A program made the position numbers and the translations under genes. Below the pieces are notes generated by a model that saw nothing but the letters and a program-made list of their open reading frames with translations, made no database searches and was not told the origin of the DNA. Below, piece after piece: positions 16,654-25,752 of a stretch of DNA of 34,847 bases (its first letter is position 1; every line of letters starts with the position of its first letter). The DNA is from Leptolyngbya sp. DLM2.Bin15 (GTDB lineage: Bacteria; Cyanobacteriota; Cyanobacteriia; RECH01): NCBI GenBank assembly GCA_007694125.1, contig RECH01000255.1:1-34847 (forward strand), in the 5' to 3' direction.

Positions 16654-18615
16654 CTAGCTAATCGTGCCGGTCACGGGAGAGCTGGCGATCGCGTAGGTTT
16701 GCACCGGAATCCGTCCTGCCAGGTAGGCCATGCGTCCTGCCTGGGCGGCCATACCCATCGCTTGCCCCATCAGCGCTGGATGTTTGGCTTGGGCGATCGC
16801 TGTATTAATCAGCAGTGCATCCGCTCCCATTTCCATGGCTTGGGCCGCTTCGCTAGGTGTGCCCAGACCGGCATCCACAACCACGGGAATGGAAGAATTT
16901 TCGATAATGATCTGAATATTGGCCGCATTGCGGATACCTTGCCCAGAACCGATGGGAGAGCCCAGGGGCATGACCGTCGCACAACCGGCTTCTTCGAGGC
17001 GTTTGGCGAGCAGTGGGTCGGCATTGATGTAGGGCAGGACAGCAAACCCTTCTTTGACCAGTTGTTCCGCCGCTTCTAGGGTACCAATGGGGTCGGGCAG
17101 CAGATATTTGGCGTCGGGAATCACTTCTAGCTTGACGAAATTATTATCCTCTTGCCCCAGCAGTTTAGCCATTTCCCGCCCCAGACGAGCCACGCGAATG
17201 GCATCTTCAGCGGTTTTGCAGCCAGCGGTGTTGGGCAACATCCAAATGCGGTTCCAGTCAATGGCTTCGGCTAGCCCTTCGTGACCCGGAGCATTGGTTT
17301 GCACCCGCCGCACCGCCACGGTGACGATATCACAACCACTAGCAGCGATCGCCCCTTGCATATCCTGGAGGGTGCGATATTTGCCGGTGCCGGTCATTAA
17401 GCGCGATTGAAAGCTCCGCCCGGCAATCACAAGGGGACTGTCGATGGTGGCATCGAGGGTAGGAGATTGGGAGGGAAGGGTCTGCACAGAAGAATTCACG
17501 GTAATAGAGGATGACGTAGCTAAGGGTAAGGGGGGGCGATCGCTCGCTGGGGTGACAAATCGCTGCCAGCTAAAGTGGGGCAATAGATCATGGGCGCGGC
17601 GATGCAGCACCCAGTCGGCCAGCAGCGTGGCAGTGGCAGGAGCTAGCAAAACGCCATTGCGATGGTGACCGACGGCCAGGCTGAGGTTCTCCCAGGGGCT
17701 TTCACCCAGGAGGGGCTGTTCATCAGGAGTGCTGGGGCGAAATCCCCACCAGCTCTCCTCCACACACCAGCTCGCCAAAGCAGGAACCAGGCGGATGGTG
17801 CGTTCCAGCAGGGCCTGTAGACCGCTGGCCGTGTTGCCCGGGGTGAAGCCCACCTGCTCACTGGTTGCCCCAATGACCATCCGTCCATCTTGGCGCGGCA
17901 CGATATAGATGTCATCTCCAAATAATACCCGCCGTAGGCAGAGGCGATCGCCCTGGGGTGGCTTGAGGGAAAGCATTTGTCCTTTACAGGGCTGGACGGG
18001 AATGGGCAGTAGATCGGCAGCCCAGGCTCCGGTGGCCAGTACATAGTGCCCAGCACTCCAAGCTCCCTGAGAGGTCTGCAGGGTGGTGATCTGGCCCTGG
18101 CGCTGGGGCAGGCTAGCGATCGCCACGTCGGTATGCATGACCACGCCCAGAGCTTCCGCCGCCGCGACCAAACCGCGCATCAAAGCCCGATTATCCACCT
18201 GACCATCTTCAGGAAACCACCAGCCCCCCGCCACTGCCGCTCCTAGACCAGGCTGGGCTTGATGAATAGCAGCGCGATCCAGCCATAGATCGGAGGATGG
18301 GGTGAGCGTAGGAGTGCGATAAACAGGGCGCAGAATGCCGCAGGGCCAATAGCCAACGGATTGACCGCTCAAATTTTCTAGCTTGCTCACCCACTCCCCA
18401 TACTGATCTCGGCTCCAAAGGCACAGATCCAGCAAGGGCCCAGGGGGTAAGGCTTCTGCTTGGGGGGCCAGCATCCCCGCCGCTGCATAGCCGGCGGCCT
18501 GTGGGCGATCGCGTTCGAGCACCGTCACCGATGCCCCCTGTCGTTTTAGCTCAATGGCGATCGCTAAGCCGATCAGCCCGCCGCCAATGATCACAATATC
18601 GCTGGTTGAAGTCAT
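16654..18615 (-). CDS. thiO-thiG: Bifunctional glycine oxidase / thiazole synthase (ThiO-ThiG fusion)
   Basis: 653 residues holding two enzymes. Residues ~1-360 are ThiO, an FAD-dependent glycine oxidase that makes the imine for thiazole synthesis: [21 protein letters not shown] is the FAD-binding motif, and [14 protein letters not shown] the C-terminal FAD site. After a ~30-residue linker, residues ~390-653 are ThiG, which builds thiamine thiazole phosphate from deoxyxylulose phosphate, imine and ThiS thiocarboxylate. VKLEVIPD contains the Schiff-base lysine, and [12 protein letters not shown] and [14 protein letters not shown] bind phosphate. This fusion is known in other cyanobacteria. No thiS is adjacent. 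A small membrane-protein gene lies 46 bp upstream on the same strand. Confidence 0.95.
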   Translation of the reverse strand: MTSTSDIVIIGGGLIGLAIAIELKRQGASVTVLERDRPQAAGYAAAGMLAPQAEALPPGPLLDLCLWSRDQYGEWVSKLENLSGQSVGYWPCGILRPVYRTPTLTPSSDLWLDRAAIHQAQPGLGAAVAGGWWFPEDGQVDNRALMRGLVAAAEALGVVMHTDVAIASLPQRQGQITTLQTSQGAWSAGHYVLATGAWAADLLPIPVQPCKGQMLSLKPPQGDRLCLRRVLFGDDIYIVPRQDGRMVIGATSEQVGFTPGNTASGLQALLERTIRLVPALASWCVEESWWGFRPSTPDEQPLLGESPWENLSLAVGHHRNGVLLAPATATLLADWVLHRRAHDLLPHFSWQRFVTPASDRPPLPLATSSSITVNSSVQTLPSQSPTLDATIDSPLVIAGRSFQSRLMTGTGKYRTLQDMQGAIAASGCDIVTVAVRRVQTNAPGHEGLAEAIDWNRIWMLPNTAGCKTAEDAIRVARLGREMAKLLGQEDNNFVKLEVIPDAKYLLPDPIGTLEAAEQLVKEGFAVLPYINADPLLAKRLEEAGCATVMPLGSPIGSGQGIRNAANIQIIIENSSIPVVVDAGLGTPSEAAQAMEMGADALLINTAIAQAKHPALMGQAMGMAAQAGRMAYLAGRIPVQTYAIASSPVTGTIS

Positions 18616-18661
18616 GCTTGCTCGTCAATCCTCAAAATACTAGAGATGCATCCCATGGCAA

Positions 18662-19042
18662 CTACCACATCAAGTTGGCATCATCATTCTCGGCGCGGTT
18701 GGAACGTTGGTTGCGCTGGGATCGTTCTTGCTCCTGTTCATCGTTGGTGGCCGTTCCAGTGCCGCCAGAGTTAGTCTCTTCGGCGTTGCCTACATCCTCT
18801 GCTCCAGCGGGATCGGTTGCGCCCCCAGCCGGGGCAAAGCTGGTATCGTCGCGGGCAATCCCACTGTCATCCACATCGCCCCGATCGCTTTCCTCCTCGT
18901 CGTCGCCAGAAAACATGCGTTGGAGCTGAGTGATGAGCCCCGATTGCTCACCCTCCTGAGCAACATCCTGCCGCTGGAAAGCCCGCACAATTATACTTAG
19001 GAAAATAACGATACCGAGAATAGATACCAGGCGTCTTAACAT
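18662..19042 (-). CDS. Small single-helix membrane protein with acidic tail
   Basis: 126 residues. An N-terminal hydrophobic helix (about residues 5-20, LVSILGIVIFLSIIV) follows the basic MLRR. The rest is hydrophilic, rich in Asp, Glu, Gly, Asn and Gln, and likely disordered. An AAGGA ribosome-binding site at good spacing precedes the ATG, and the ORF sits neatly between ferredoxin and thiO-thiG on the same strand, so I accept it as real. I do not recognise a family. A signal peptide is unlikely because no clear cleavage site follows the helix. Its tail composition recalls that of the LapA-like protein at 4.1-5.3 kb. Confidence 0.6.
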   Translation of the reverse strand: MLRRLVSILGIVIFLSIIVRAFQRQDVAQEGEQSGLITQLQRMFSGDDEEESDRGDVDDSGIARDDTSFAPAGGATDPAGAEDVGNAEETNSGGTGTATNDEQEQERSQRNQRSNRAENDDANLMW

Positions 19043-19107
19043 CGCGCTTGTCCTTCAGAGATGGATTAATGTCACAGGAGCGATCGCCCACCTAGGAAAC
19101 CTAGGCA

Positions 19108-19446
19108 TTAGGACTGAGCGTCCCATAGAACCCTGTCGCCCTGCCCCCAAAAACCATCAAACTTCGTGACGGAGATGTCTCCCAGCACCTGGGTTTGGCA
19201 AGCGAGACGGCGGGTGCGATCGGGAGTGTGGGGCGGCAAGGAGCGACGGGTGCGATCGCGCCAATTGGCTTCAGATACATCCCCGTCAACCTGCACAGCA
19301 CAGGTGCCACAGGTGCCAATACCATGGCAGTTGATCCACTGGGCATTGCCGTTGTAGAGAGCAATACCATGCTGTATCAACACCTGCCGCAGATTTGCAC
19401 CACGATCGCAGTCAAGCTCGTTCCCTTGGACAAAAATCTTTGGCAT
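19108..19446 (-). CDS. 2Fe-2S ferredoxin-like protein
   Basis: 112 residues with the plant-type cysteine pattern Cys40-x5-Cys46-x2-Cys49-x33-Cys83 (CHGIGTCGTC, then RLACQTQV). The C-x5-C spacing, rather than C-x4-C, and the Arg-rich insert RDRTRRSLPPHTPDRTRR place it apart from photosynthetic ferredoxin PetF and closer to adrenodoxin- or Isc-type/unclassified electron carriers. Start ATG 19446 has GAGGA about 10 nt upstream. It is the first gene of a likely transcript with the small membrane protein and thiO-thiG. Partner enzyme unknown. Confidence 0.88.
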   Translation of the reverse strand: MPKIFVQGNELDCDRGANLRQVLIQHGIALYNGNAQWINCHGIGTCGTCAVQVDGDVSEANWRDRTRRSLPPHTPDRTRRLACQTQVLGDISVTKFDGFWGQGDRVLWDAQS

Positions 19447-19831
19447 GATGGTAGTCCTCGTATCGTGAAACCGGCCGATGATGGATAGCCAGCCTCTTTG
19501 ATTCTAGGTTGATTTTTGGTGCAAAATCCTTAATATGCTCTGTCATGATGGTAGGAGGTTTGACCTGCCTATTCCAACCGCCTTTAGGATGAACAATCCT
19601 AGGACACACCGGGAGCGATCGCCATCCTGCTTCCGTCGTGCAGCCGTGCAGCCATCGATCTCTCGTTCTTGAGATACAAGCGACGGTTGAGCCTCCACGT
19701 AGGAACCACTCCCCTGGGAAAGATCAACCATCCGCTCTGCAGCCCACTTGGGTAGGATAGATCCATAGCCTGGGTTGTCTGGGCAATCTACCATGTACCA
19801 CCCTTAACCAATCCGTCGAGCGCATCCTTCC
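19447..19831. other. Divergent intergenic region, ferredoxin / cimA
   Basis: 385 bp containing both promoters, a HIP1 site near 19616, a short tandem CGTGCAGC x2 near 19640, and a weak hairpin TAGGAT/ATCCTA near 19586-19602. Two minus-strand ORFs (19412..19609 and 19543..19794) cover it but show no family signature. The 83-residue one could in principle be a small gene, but I cannot support it. Confidence 0.4.
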
Positions 19832-21484
19832 ATGACTTTAGACCGTTTGGCATCCCCAACAAAACTCTGGATCTACGACACCACCCTGCGAGATGGAGCC
19901 CAACGCGAAGGCCTATCGCTGTCCATTGAAGACAAGATTCGCATTGCTCGCCAGTTGGATCGCCTTGGGGTGCCGTTTATTGAAGGGGGTTGGCCCGGTG
20001 CCAATCCCAAGGATGTGCAGTTCTTCTGGCAGCTTCAGGAAGAACCCCTCACCCAGGCGGAAATTGTGGCCTTTTGTGCCACCCGTCGCCCCGGCCGCAG
20101 TGCCGCAGATGACACCATGCTGCAGCCAATCCTCACGGCAGGAACCCGCTGGGTGACGCTGTTTGGCAAATCGTGGGATCTCCATGTCACCGAGGGCTTG
20201 AAGACGAGCCTCGATGAAAACCTAGGGATGATCCAAGACTCCATCGCCTTCTTCCGCAGCCACGATCGCCGCCTAATCTACGATGCAGAACATTGGTTTG
20301 ATGGCTATAAGCAAAATCCGGTCTACGCCCTAGAAACCATCAAGGCAGCGATCGCTGCCGGGGCGGAGTGGATCGTTCTCTGCGACACCAACGGCGGCAC
20401 CCTGCCCCATGAGGTCAGCACCATTAGCCAAGTGGTGGTCGAGCAGGTGACCGCCTACGCTCAGCAGCTTGGCTTGGCAACCGTCCCGCAGGTGGGCATT
20501 CACACCCACAATGATTCCGGCACCGCCGTGGCCAACGCGATCGCGGCCGTCATGGAAGGGGCGCGCATGGTGCAGGGCACGATCAACGGCTACGGCGAGC
20601 GCTGTGGCAACGCCAATCTCTGCACGCTGATGCCCAATCTGCAGCTCAAGCTAGGCTATGACTGCGTGACAGACGATCAGCTCGCCCAACTGTCCGGCTC
20701 CAGCCGCTTGATTAGCGAAATCGTCAACCTGGCTCCCGATGACCATGCCCCCTTTGTCGGTCTCTCCGCCTTTGCCCACAAGGGCGGCATCCATGTGAGT
20801 GCCGTGGAACGCAATCCCCTCACCTACGAACATATCCAGCCGGAGTTGATCGGCAACCATCGCCGCATTGTCATCTCCGATCAAGCTGGCTTGAGCAATG
20901 TCTTAGCGAAGGCCCGCAGCTTTGGCATCAACCTCAATAAACAGGATCCCACCTGCCGCCATATCCTAGAGCGATTGAAGGTGCTGGAGCATGAAGGCTA
21001 TCAGTTTGAAGCTGCCGAAGCTAGCTTTGAGCTCTTGATGCGGGAGGCCCTAGGGCAACGGCAGACTTTCTTTGGCGTGGAAGGGTTTCAAGTGCACTGC
21101 GGCATGGTGCCAGATTCCCAAGCCTGGGAGACCAATTCCTTAGCGACGGTGAAACTGTTGGTGAATGGCCAGCATATTCTAGAGGCAGCGGAGGGCAATG
21201 GCCCTGTCTCTGCCCTCGATGCAGCCTTGCGTAAGGCGTTGACCAATGTCTACCCGGTGATTGCAGACTTTCACCTAACGGACTATAAGGTGCGGATTTT
21301 AGACGGCACCGCTGGCACCTCGGCAAAAACGCGGGTGTTGGTAGCATCCAGCAATGGTTACCAGCGCTGGACAACGGTGGGGGTGTCGGGCAACATCATC
21401 GAGGCATCCTACCAAGCAACCGTAGAAGGACTGGAATATGGGCTGATGCTCCAGAGCCAGGCAAAAGCAGCGCTGACCTCCTGA
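19832..21484 (+). CDS. cimA: (R)-citramalate synthase
   Basis: 550 residues, the length of the CimA/LeuA-related family. It condenses pyruvate and acetyl-CoA to citramalate, the entry to threonine-independent isoleucine synthesis known in cyanobacteria. The N-terminal TIM barrel starts IYDTTLRDGAQREGLSLS, followed by FIEGGWPGANPKD, GIHTHNDSGTAVAN (metal-binding HxH) and NGYGERCGNANLC. The C-terminal regulatory domain (roughly residues 400-545) carries ending motifs typical of feedback-controlled members, YQRWTTVGVSGNIIEASYQA. The GGWPGANPKD segment separates it from 2-isopropylmalate synthase. leuB further along the window shares the downstream keto-acid pathway but is a separate transcript. 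Confidence 0.93.
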   Translation: MTLDRLASPTKLWIYDTTLRDGAQREGLSLSIEDKIRIARQLDRLGVPFIEGGWPGANPKDVQFFWQLQEEPLTQAEIVAFCATRRPGRSAADDTMLQPILTAGTRWVTLFGKSWDLHVTEGLKTSLDENLGMIQDSIAFFRSHDRRLIYDAEHWFDGYKQNPVYALETIKAAIAAGAEWIVLCDTNGGTLPHEVSTISQVVVEQVTAYAQQLGLATVPQVGIHTHNDSGTAVANAIAAVMEGARMVQGTINGYGERCGNANLCTLMPNLQLKLGYDCVTDDQLAQLSGSSRLISEIVNLAPDDHAPFVGLSAFAHKGGIHVSAVERNPLTYEHIQPELIGNHRRIVISDQAGLSNVLAKARSFGINLNKQDPTCRHILERLKVLEHEGYQFEAAEASFELLMREALGQRQTFFGVEGFQVHCGMVPDSQAWETNSLATVKLLVNGQHILEAAEGNGPVSALDAALRKALTNVYPVIADFHLTDYKVRILDGTAGTSAKTRVLVASSNGYQRWTTVGVSGNIIEASYQATVEGLEYGLMLQSQAKAALTS

Positions 21485-21537
21485 TCGAGTTGCTGAACCA
21501 AGGGCGGACAACGGCTAATCCGGGTTACTCACCTGGA

Positions 21538-22092
21538 TCAGCGATGATGGTGGTGACGACGACGCAGGCGCACCTGCCGCAGCCGACGTAGATGGCGCAC
21601 TAGCCATAGGCCGATGCCGTAACTGCAGAGGGAGGCGATCGCCCCTAGGGTGAGGGAGCCGACAAAGAGGCTAGCCATGAAGTCGCCACTGGTGTCCATA
21701 AAGGCATCCCAGGAATTCAGCGACAGCCCCTCGGTAATTTCTAACTCTAGCCCCAGGATCTGTCGTCCGATGTGAAAGTTGAAGGCGTAGAGGGGCACAT
21801 AGGTAAAGGGATTGCTAATCCAGGTGCCAGCAGCAGCAACCAGTTTATTGCCGCGAAAAATGGCCGCTAGGGCAATGCCCATCAGAGTCTGGAGCCCAAA
21901 TAGGGGAAAGCAACCAGCGAAAACCCCTGCTGCTAAGCCTCGGGCGATCGCTTCTGAACTACCCCGCAGGCGAATGAAACGATAGTACAAATAGCGCAGT
22001 TGACGACGCCAACCCCGCTGTTTACGGCGCGATCGCCACGGTAAAGTCGGGGGCTCATCGACGGGGTTGGAGAAGAGACGGGGCGATCGCAT
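21538..22092 (-). CDS. DUF2062 membrane protein
   Basis: 184 residues. The DUF2062 core is GLAAGVFAGCFPLFGLQTLMGIALAAIFRGN followed by GTWISNPFTYVPLYAFNFHIGRQILG, and a second hydrophobic stretch ASLFVGSLTLGAIASLCSYGIGLWLV. Around four membrane segments are likely. The N-terminus is strongly basic (RRKQRGWRRQLRYLYYR) and the C-terminus ends RLRRRHHHHR. Function is unknown for the family. The gene is divergent from mnmE and convergent with cimA. Confidence 0.88.
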   Translation of the reverse strand: MRSPRLFSNPVDEPPTLPWRSRRKQRGWRRQLRYLYYRFIRLRGSSEAIARGLAAGVFAGCFPLFGLQTLMGIALAAIFRGNKLVAAAGTWISNPFTYVPLYAFNFHIGRQILGLELEITEGLSLNSWDAFMDTSGDFMASLFVGSLTLGAIASLCSYGIGLWLVRHLRRLRQVRLRRRHHHHR

Positions 22093-22292
22093 AATACTAA
22101 GTCAGTCACGGCAGGGCATCTGGGCAGTGAGGATGGTGGCGGGCACTTCAGTTACCAGGGATACTTTACGATTGTAGACGGTTGCTCCTAGAGTTTGAAT
22201 CCGGGTATCCCAGCACTCCGTAGATAACCTGACGCCCTAGGGGTATAAAAAGATTCCACATCAAACTTCCACCTAGTGAGAGTGAATGGGCC

Positions 22293-23675
22293 ATGGCTGC
22301 ATCCTTAAGTCACCACGAAACCATTGCGGCGATCGCCACCGCCATCGCGCCAGAACAGGGTAGCGTCGGCATCGTGCGCCTATCGGGGGATCAATCGCAA
22401 GCGATCGCCCGGCGTCTCGTCCAAACGCCCGGCCATCAAGCCTGGGAAAGCCATCGCATTCTCTATGGCTACATTCGCGATCCGCAAACTCAGGTGATCG
22501 TGGATGAAGCCTTGGTCTTACTCATGCTGGCTCCCCGCTCCTACACGCGGGAAGATGTGGTGGAGCTGCACTGCCATGGCGGCATCATGGTGGTGCAGCG
22601 GGTGCTGCAATTATGTATCGAATCCGGAGCTCGGTTAGCAGAGCCAGGCGAGTTTACCCTACGCGCCTTTTTGAACGGTCGCATTGACCTGACCCAGGCG
22701 GAAAGTATCACCGATTTAGTGGGAGCGCGATCGCCCCAGGCAGCACAAACAGCCCTAGCGGGACTACAAGGTAAGCTAGCTCAGCCGATCCGTCGCCTGC
22801 GGCAACAGTGCTTAAGTATCTTAGCTGAAGTAGAGGCCCGCATCGACTTTGCAGATGATCTCCCTCCCCTGGATGACGTCGAAATTCAGCGACAACTGGA
22901 CGATCTGGTGCAGCAAGTCCAGCACGTTCTAGATACGGCAGAGCGAGGAATCTTAATGCGGACAGGGCTCAAGGTGGCGATCGTCGGACGTCCTAACGTA
23001 GGTAAGTCTAGCTTACTGAATGCCTGGAGCCAGAGCGATCGCGCCATTGTCACCGATTTGCCAGGCACAACACGAGACGTAGTGGAATCTCAACTGACCG
23101 TTCGAGGGATTCCAGTGCAGGTGCTGGACACGGCCGGCATCCGTGAAGCCAGTGACCAAGTCGAACAACTGGGAATTGAGCGATCGCGCCGGGCCGCAGA
23201 AGCGGCAGATTTGATCTTATTTACAATTGATGCTCAGTCGGGCTGGACAGGTGACGATCAGATCATTTACGACCAGGTAAGCGATCGCCCCTTAATTTTA
23301 ATTGCGAATAAAGTAGACCTAGCCGATACCATTGATCCGGCTACTCTACCCTCTGTATCCCATATTGTCCGCACGGCCGCCGCCCATCACCAAGGCATCG
23401 AAGCCCTAGAAGACGCCATCCTAGACTGCATTCATGCCAAAACCCTCACCGCCGCCAACCAAGACTTTGCCATCAACCAACGGCAAGCGATCGCCCTGAC
23501 CCGCGCTAAGTCTGCCCTGCTTCAGGTGCAGCAAACAACCCAGGAGCAGCTTCCGCTGGACTTCTGGACGATTGACCTGCGGCAAGCCATCCAGTCCCTA
23601 GGCGAAATTACAGGCGAGGAGATGGTGGAATCGGTCTTGGATGAAATCTTTAGCCGTTTTTGTATTGGGAAGTAA
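22293..23675 (+). CDS. mnmE: tRNA modification GTPase MnmE
   Basis: 460 residues, full length. With MnmG it installs the aminomethyl or carboxymethylaminomethyl group on wobble uridine 34. The N-terminal tetrahydrofolate-binding domain shows [23 protein letters not shown]. The inserted GTPase domain has GRPNVGKSS near residue 231, PGTTRD, DTAGI and NKVD. The invariant C-terminal (F)CIGK motif supplies the essential cysteine. A TATAAA at about 22245 in the leader may be the -10 element. Divergent from the DUF2062 gene. Confidence 0.97.
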   Translation: MAASLSHHETIAAIATAIAPEQGSVGIVRLSGDQSQAIARRLVQTPGHQAWESHRILYGYIRDPQTQVIVDEALVLLMLAPRSYTREDVVELHCHGGIMVVQRVLQLCIESGARLAEPGEFTLRAFLNGRIDLTQAESITDLVGARSPQAAQTALAGLQGKLAQPIRRLRQQCLSILAEVEARIDFADDLPPLDDVEIQRQLDDLVQQVQHVLDTAERGILMRTGLKVAIVGRPNVGKSSLLNAWSQSDRAIVTDLPGTTRDVVESQLTVRGIPVQVLDTAGIREASDQVEQLGIERSRRAAEAADLILFTIDAQSGWTGDDQIIYDQVSDRPLILIANKVDLADTIDPATLPSVSHIVRTAAAHHQGIEALEDAILDCIHAKTLTAANQDFAINQRQAIALTRAKSALLQVQQTTQEQLPLDFWTIDLRQAIQSLGEITGEEMVESVLDEIFSRFCIGK

Positions 23676-23858
23676 AGTCATCGCTCTTGATTGACTCTAG
23701 CTAAAAAAGCGGTGAAACAATGAAAATACGTTAATTACCATCTTTAGTGCCCACACCCTTCCCGAGAATTTAGCGCTTGAAATCTGAGAATCAATAAAGA
23801 GCAACCCATAAAGAGCAATAATGTTATCTTTTATATCTTAAATACATGAAGGATGATA

Positions 23859-23884
23859 CTAGGGCGGAACATTGCCCGCCCTAG
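23859..23884. terminator. Hairpin between mnmE and pntB
   Basis: CTAGGGCGG (23859-23867) and CCGCCCTAG (23876-23884) form a perfect 9-bp stem between two convergent genes, 28 bp after the pntB stop. There is no strong T-run on either strand; it is likely a terminator on position. Confidence 0.5.
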
Positions 23885-23911
23885 AGAGTTAGGATGCCGA
23901 ATGGTGAGACC

Positions 23912-25324
23912 CTAACTCAGTTGCTTAACTTCCGCCACAAGCTTAGCAACCACATCCTTAGCGCTGCCAAACATCATCATGGTGTGCTCTTTGAAGAACA
24001 AATCATTTTCAATGCCAGCAAAACCTGCGCTCATGCCGCGCTTGATGACGATGGTGTTGTGAGCACGATCCACATCCAAAATCGGCATTCCGTAAATAGG
24101 ACTGCTGGTGTTTTCGCGAGCAGCAGGATTGACCACGTCATTTGCACCAATCACCAACGCCACATCCGTGCGCTCAAATTCTGGATTGATGTCGTCCATG
24201 TCGCAGAGCTGGTCATAGGGAACGTTGGCTTCAGCCAGCAGCACGTTCATGTGACCGGGCATCCGGCCAGCTACCGGGTGAATGGCATATTTCACGGTCA
24301 CGCCGAGGCGATCAAGCTGGTCAGCAAGTTCCCGAACGGAGTGCTGGGCTTGGGCCACAGCCATGCCATAGCCAGGAACAATGACGACCGATCGCGCATA
24401 GCCTAGCATCATCGCGCCTTCCTCCGGCTCCACCGATCGCACCACCCGATCGCCCTGGTCTCCACCGGCAGCGATCGCTGTTCCGCCATCGGAGCCAAAG
24501 GCGCTGAACAGCACATTGGCCAGGGAGCGGTTCATGGCTTTGCACATAATCTGGGTGAGGATCAAACCCGATGCGCCCACCAAGGCCCCGGCAATGATCA
24601 ACATATTGTTCATCAAGATGAAGCCCGCCGCGCTAGCTGCCAATCCCGAGTAGGAGTTGAGCAGGGAAATAACCACGGGGGTATCGGCTCCACCAATGGG
24701 CAGAACGAACAGAACGCCGAGGAGCAGCGAGATGGCAACCAGGCCCAGAAAGACGAAGGTTTGCTCAGGATGAACCAGCAGGTAGCCGCTGCCGACTAGG
24801 AAGCTGACCAGAATGAAAATGTTGAAGGGTTGTTGGAAGGGAAAGGTGATCGGCGAACCAGTCATGATGCCTTGGAGTTTGGCGAAGGCCATCAAGCTAC
24901 CGGTGAAGGTAACGCCACCAATGAAGACACCTAGGATGGTGACCAAGGTGGCATCTATCGGTGCGGTGCCGGTGGTGCTGAGCACCCGCCAAAATTCGCC
25001 CACGGCAATCAAGGCTGAGGCAGCGCCGCCTAGGCCGTTGAAGATGCCGACCATTTGGGGCATGGCGGTCATGGCCACCTTCTGGGCAGCGATCGCCCCC
25101 ACCAAAGACCCAATCACAATGCCGACCAACAGCATTTGATAGTTCAGGACAGACTGATTGAGCAGCGTAGCCACAATGGCCACGAACATGCCTGCTGCTG
25201 CAATTTGGTTGCCCTGCCGCGCCGTTGCGGGAGAACTCAGTCGTTTCAAACCCACAATAAACAGGGAAGCGGCCACCAGGTAGGTGATCTCAATTCCCGA
25301 GGAAAGCCAGGCGGTTGTCAACAT
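23912..25324 (-). CDS. pntB: NAD(P)+ transhydrogenase subunit beta
   Basis: 470 residues. Together with the two alpha polypeptides it forms the proton-translocating transhydrogenase in the thylakoid or plasma membrane, which moves hydride between NADH and NADP+. The N-terminal two thirds are about nine hydrophobic helices (domain II). Domain III, binding NADP(H), carries VVIVPGYGMAVAQAQHSVREL, HPVAGRMPGHMNVLLAEANVPYD and IGANDVVNPAA. The track's upstream extension to 25420 overlaps pntA2 and is not family-like. The ATG at 25324 begins 7 bp after the pntA2 stop. Confidence 0.96.
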   Translation of the reverse strand: MLTTAWLSSGIEITYLVAASLFIVGLKRLSSPATARQGNQIAAAGMFVAIVATLLNQSVLNYQMLLVGIVIGSLVGAIAAQKVAMTAMPQMVGIFNGLGGAASALIAVGEFWRVLSTTGTAPIDATLVTILGVFIGGVTFTGSLMAFAKLQGIMTGSPITFPFQQPFNIFILVSFLVGSGYLLVHPEQTFVFLGLVAISLLLGVLFVLPIGGADTPVVISLLNSYSGLAASAAGFILMNNMLIIAGALVGASGLILTQIMCKAMNRSLANVLFSAFGSDGGTAIAAGGDQGDRVVRSVEPEEGAMMLGYARSVVIVPGYGMAVAQAQHSVRELADQLDRLGVTVKYAIHPVAGRMPGHMNVLLAEANVPYDQLCDMDDINPEFERTDVALVIGANDVVNPAARENTSSPIYGMPILDVDRAHNTIVIKRGMSAGFAGIENDLFFKEHTMMMFGSAKDVVAKLVAEVKQLS

Positions 25325-25331
25325 GGTCAAT

Positions 25332-25619
25332 CTAAGCTCCCTTCTTCTTAAACATTTGCAGCATCCGATCGGTAACCAGGAAGCCGCCGACCACGTTGAT
25401 GGTGGCCAGTACCACCGCAATCAGTCCCAGAATGACCGTCAGGTTCAAGTCTTGGGTGCCAGCAATCAGTAAGGCCCCCACCACAGCAATGCCGGAAATG
25501 GCATTCGCTCCAGACATGAGGGGGGTATGTAGGGTGGGGGGCACTTTGTTAATCACCTCGAAGCCCACAAAGGAGGCGAGGACAAATACAACTAAGCCCG
25601 TGAGCAGTCCTGCTGCCAT
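25332..25619 (-). CDS. pntA2: NAD(P)+ transhydrogenase alpha subunit, membrane part (PntA2)
   Basis: 95 residues, nearly all membrane: three to four hydrophobic helices with FVGFEVINKVPPTLHTPLMSGANAISGI, the conserved alpha-subunit domain II stretch. In E. coli this is the C-terminal end of one long PntA; in cyanobacteria and some other bacteria it is a separate gene, as here. AGGAG precedes the ATG. It is tightly spaced to pntB (7 bp) but 133 bp after pntA1. Confidence 0.94.
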   Translation of the reverse strand: MAAGLLTGLVVFVLASFVGFEVINKVPPTLHTPLMSGANAISGIAVVGALLIAGTQDLNLTVILGLIAVVLATINVVGGFLVTDRMLQMFKKKGA

Positions 25620-25752
25620 AGAAATAACTCCTGAAAACTACAAGAACAGGGGAGGGGAAGAAGGGCAGGTTTCCGGTGCATGACGAAAAGCACCTAGTTT
25701 CCCTGGAGGGTTCCACCCCTAGAAAAAGGGCGATCTGGTGAACGATGGGCTG

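Noticed and set aside
19543-19794. Minus-strand 83-aa ORF between ferredoxin and cimA
   Set aside because: Composition is not clearly random, but there is no recognised family and it lies across the expected cimA promoter; not supported.
25325-25420. 32-residue upstream extension of pntB in the ORF track
   Set aside because: It overlaps pntA2, and the family N-terminus begins at the ATG at 25324.
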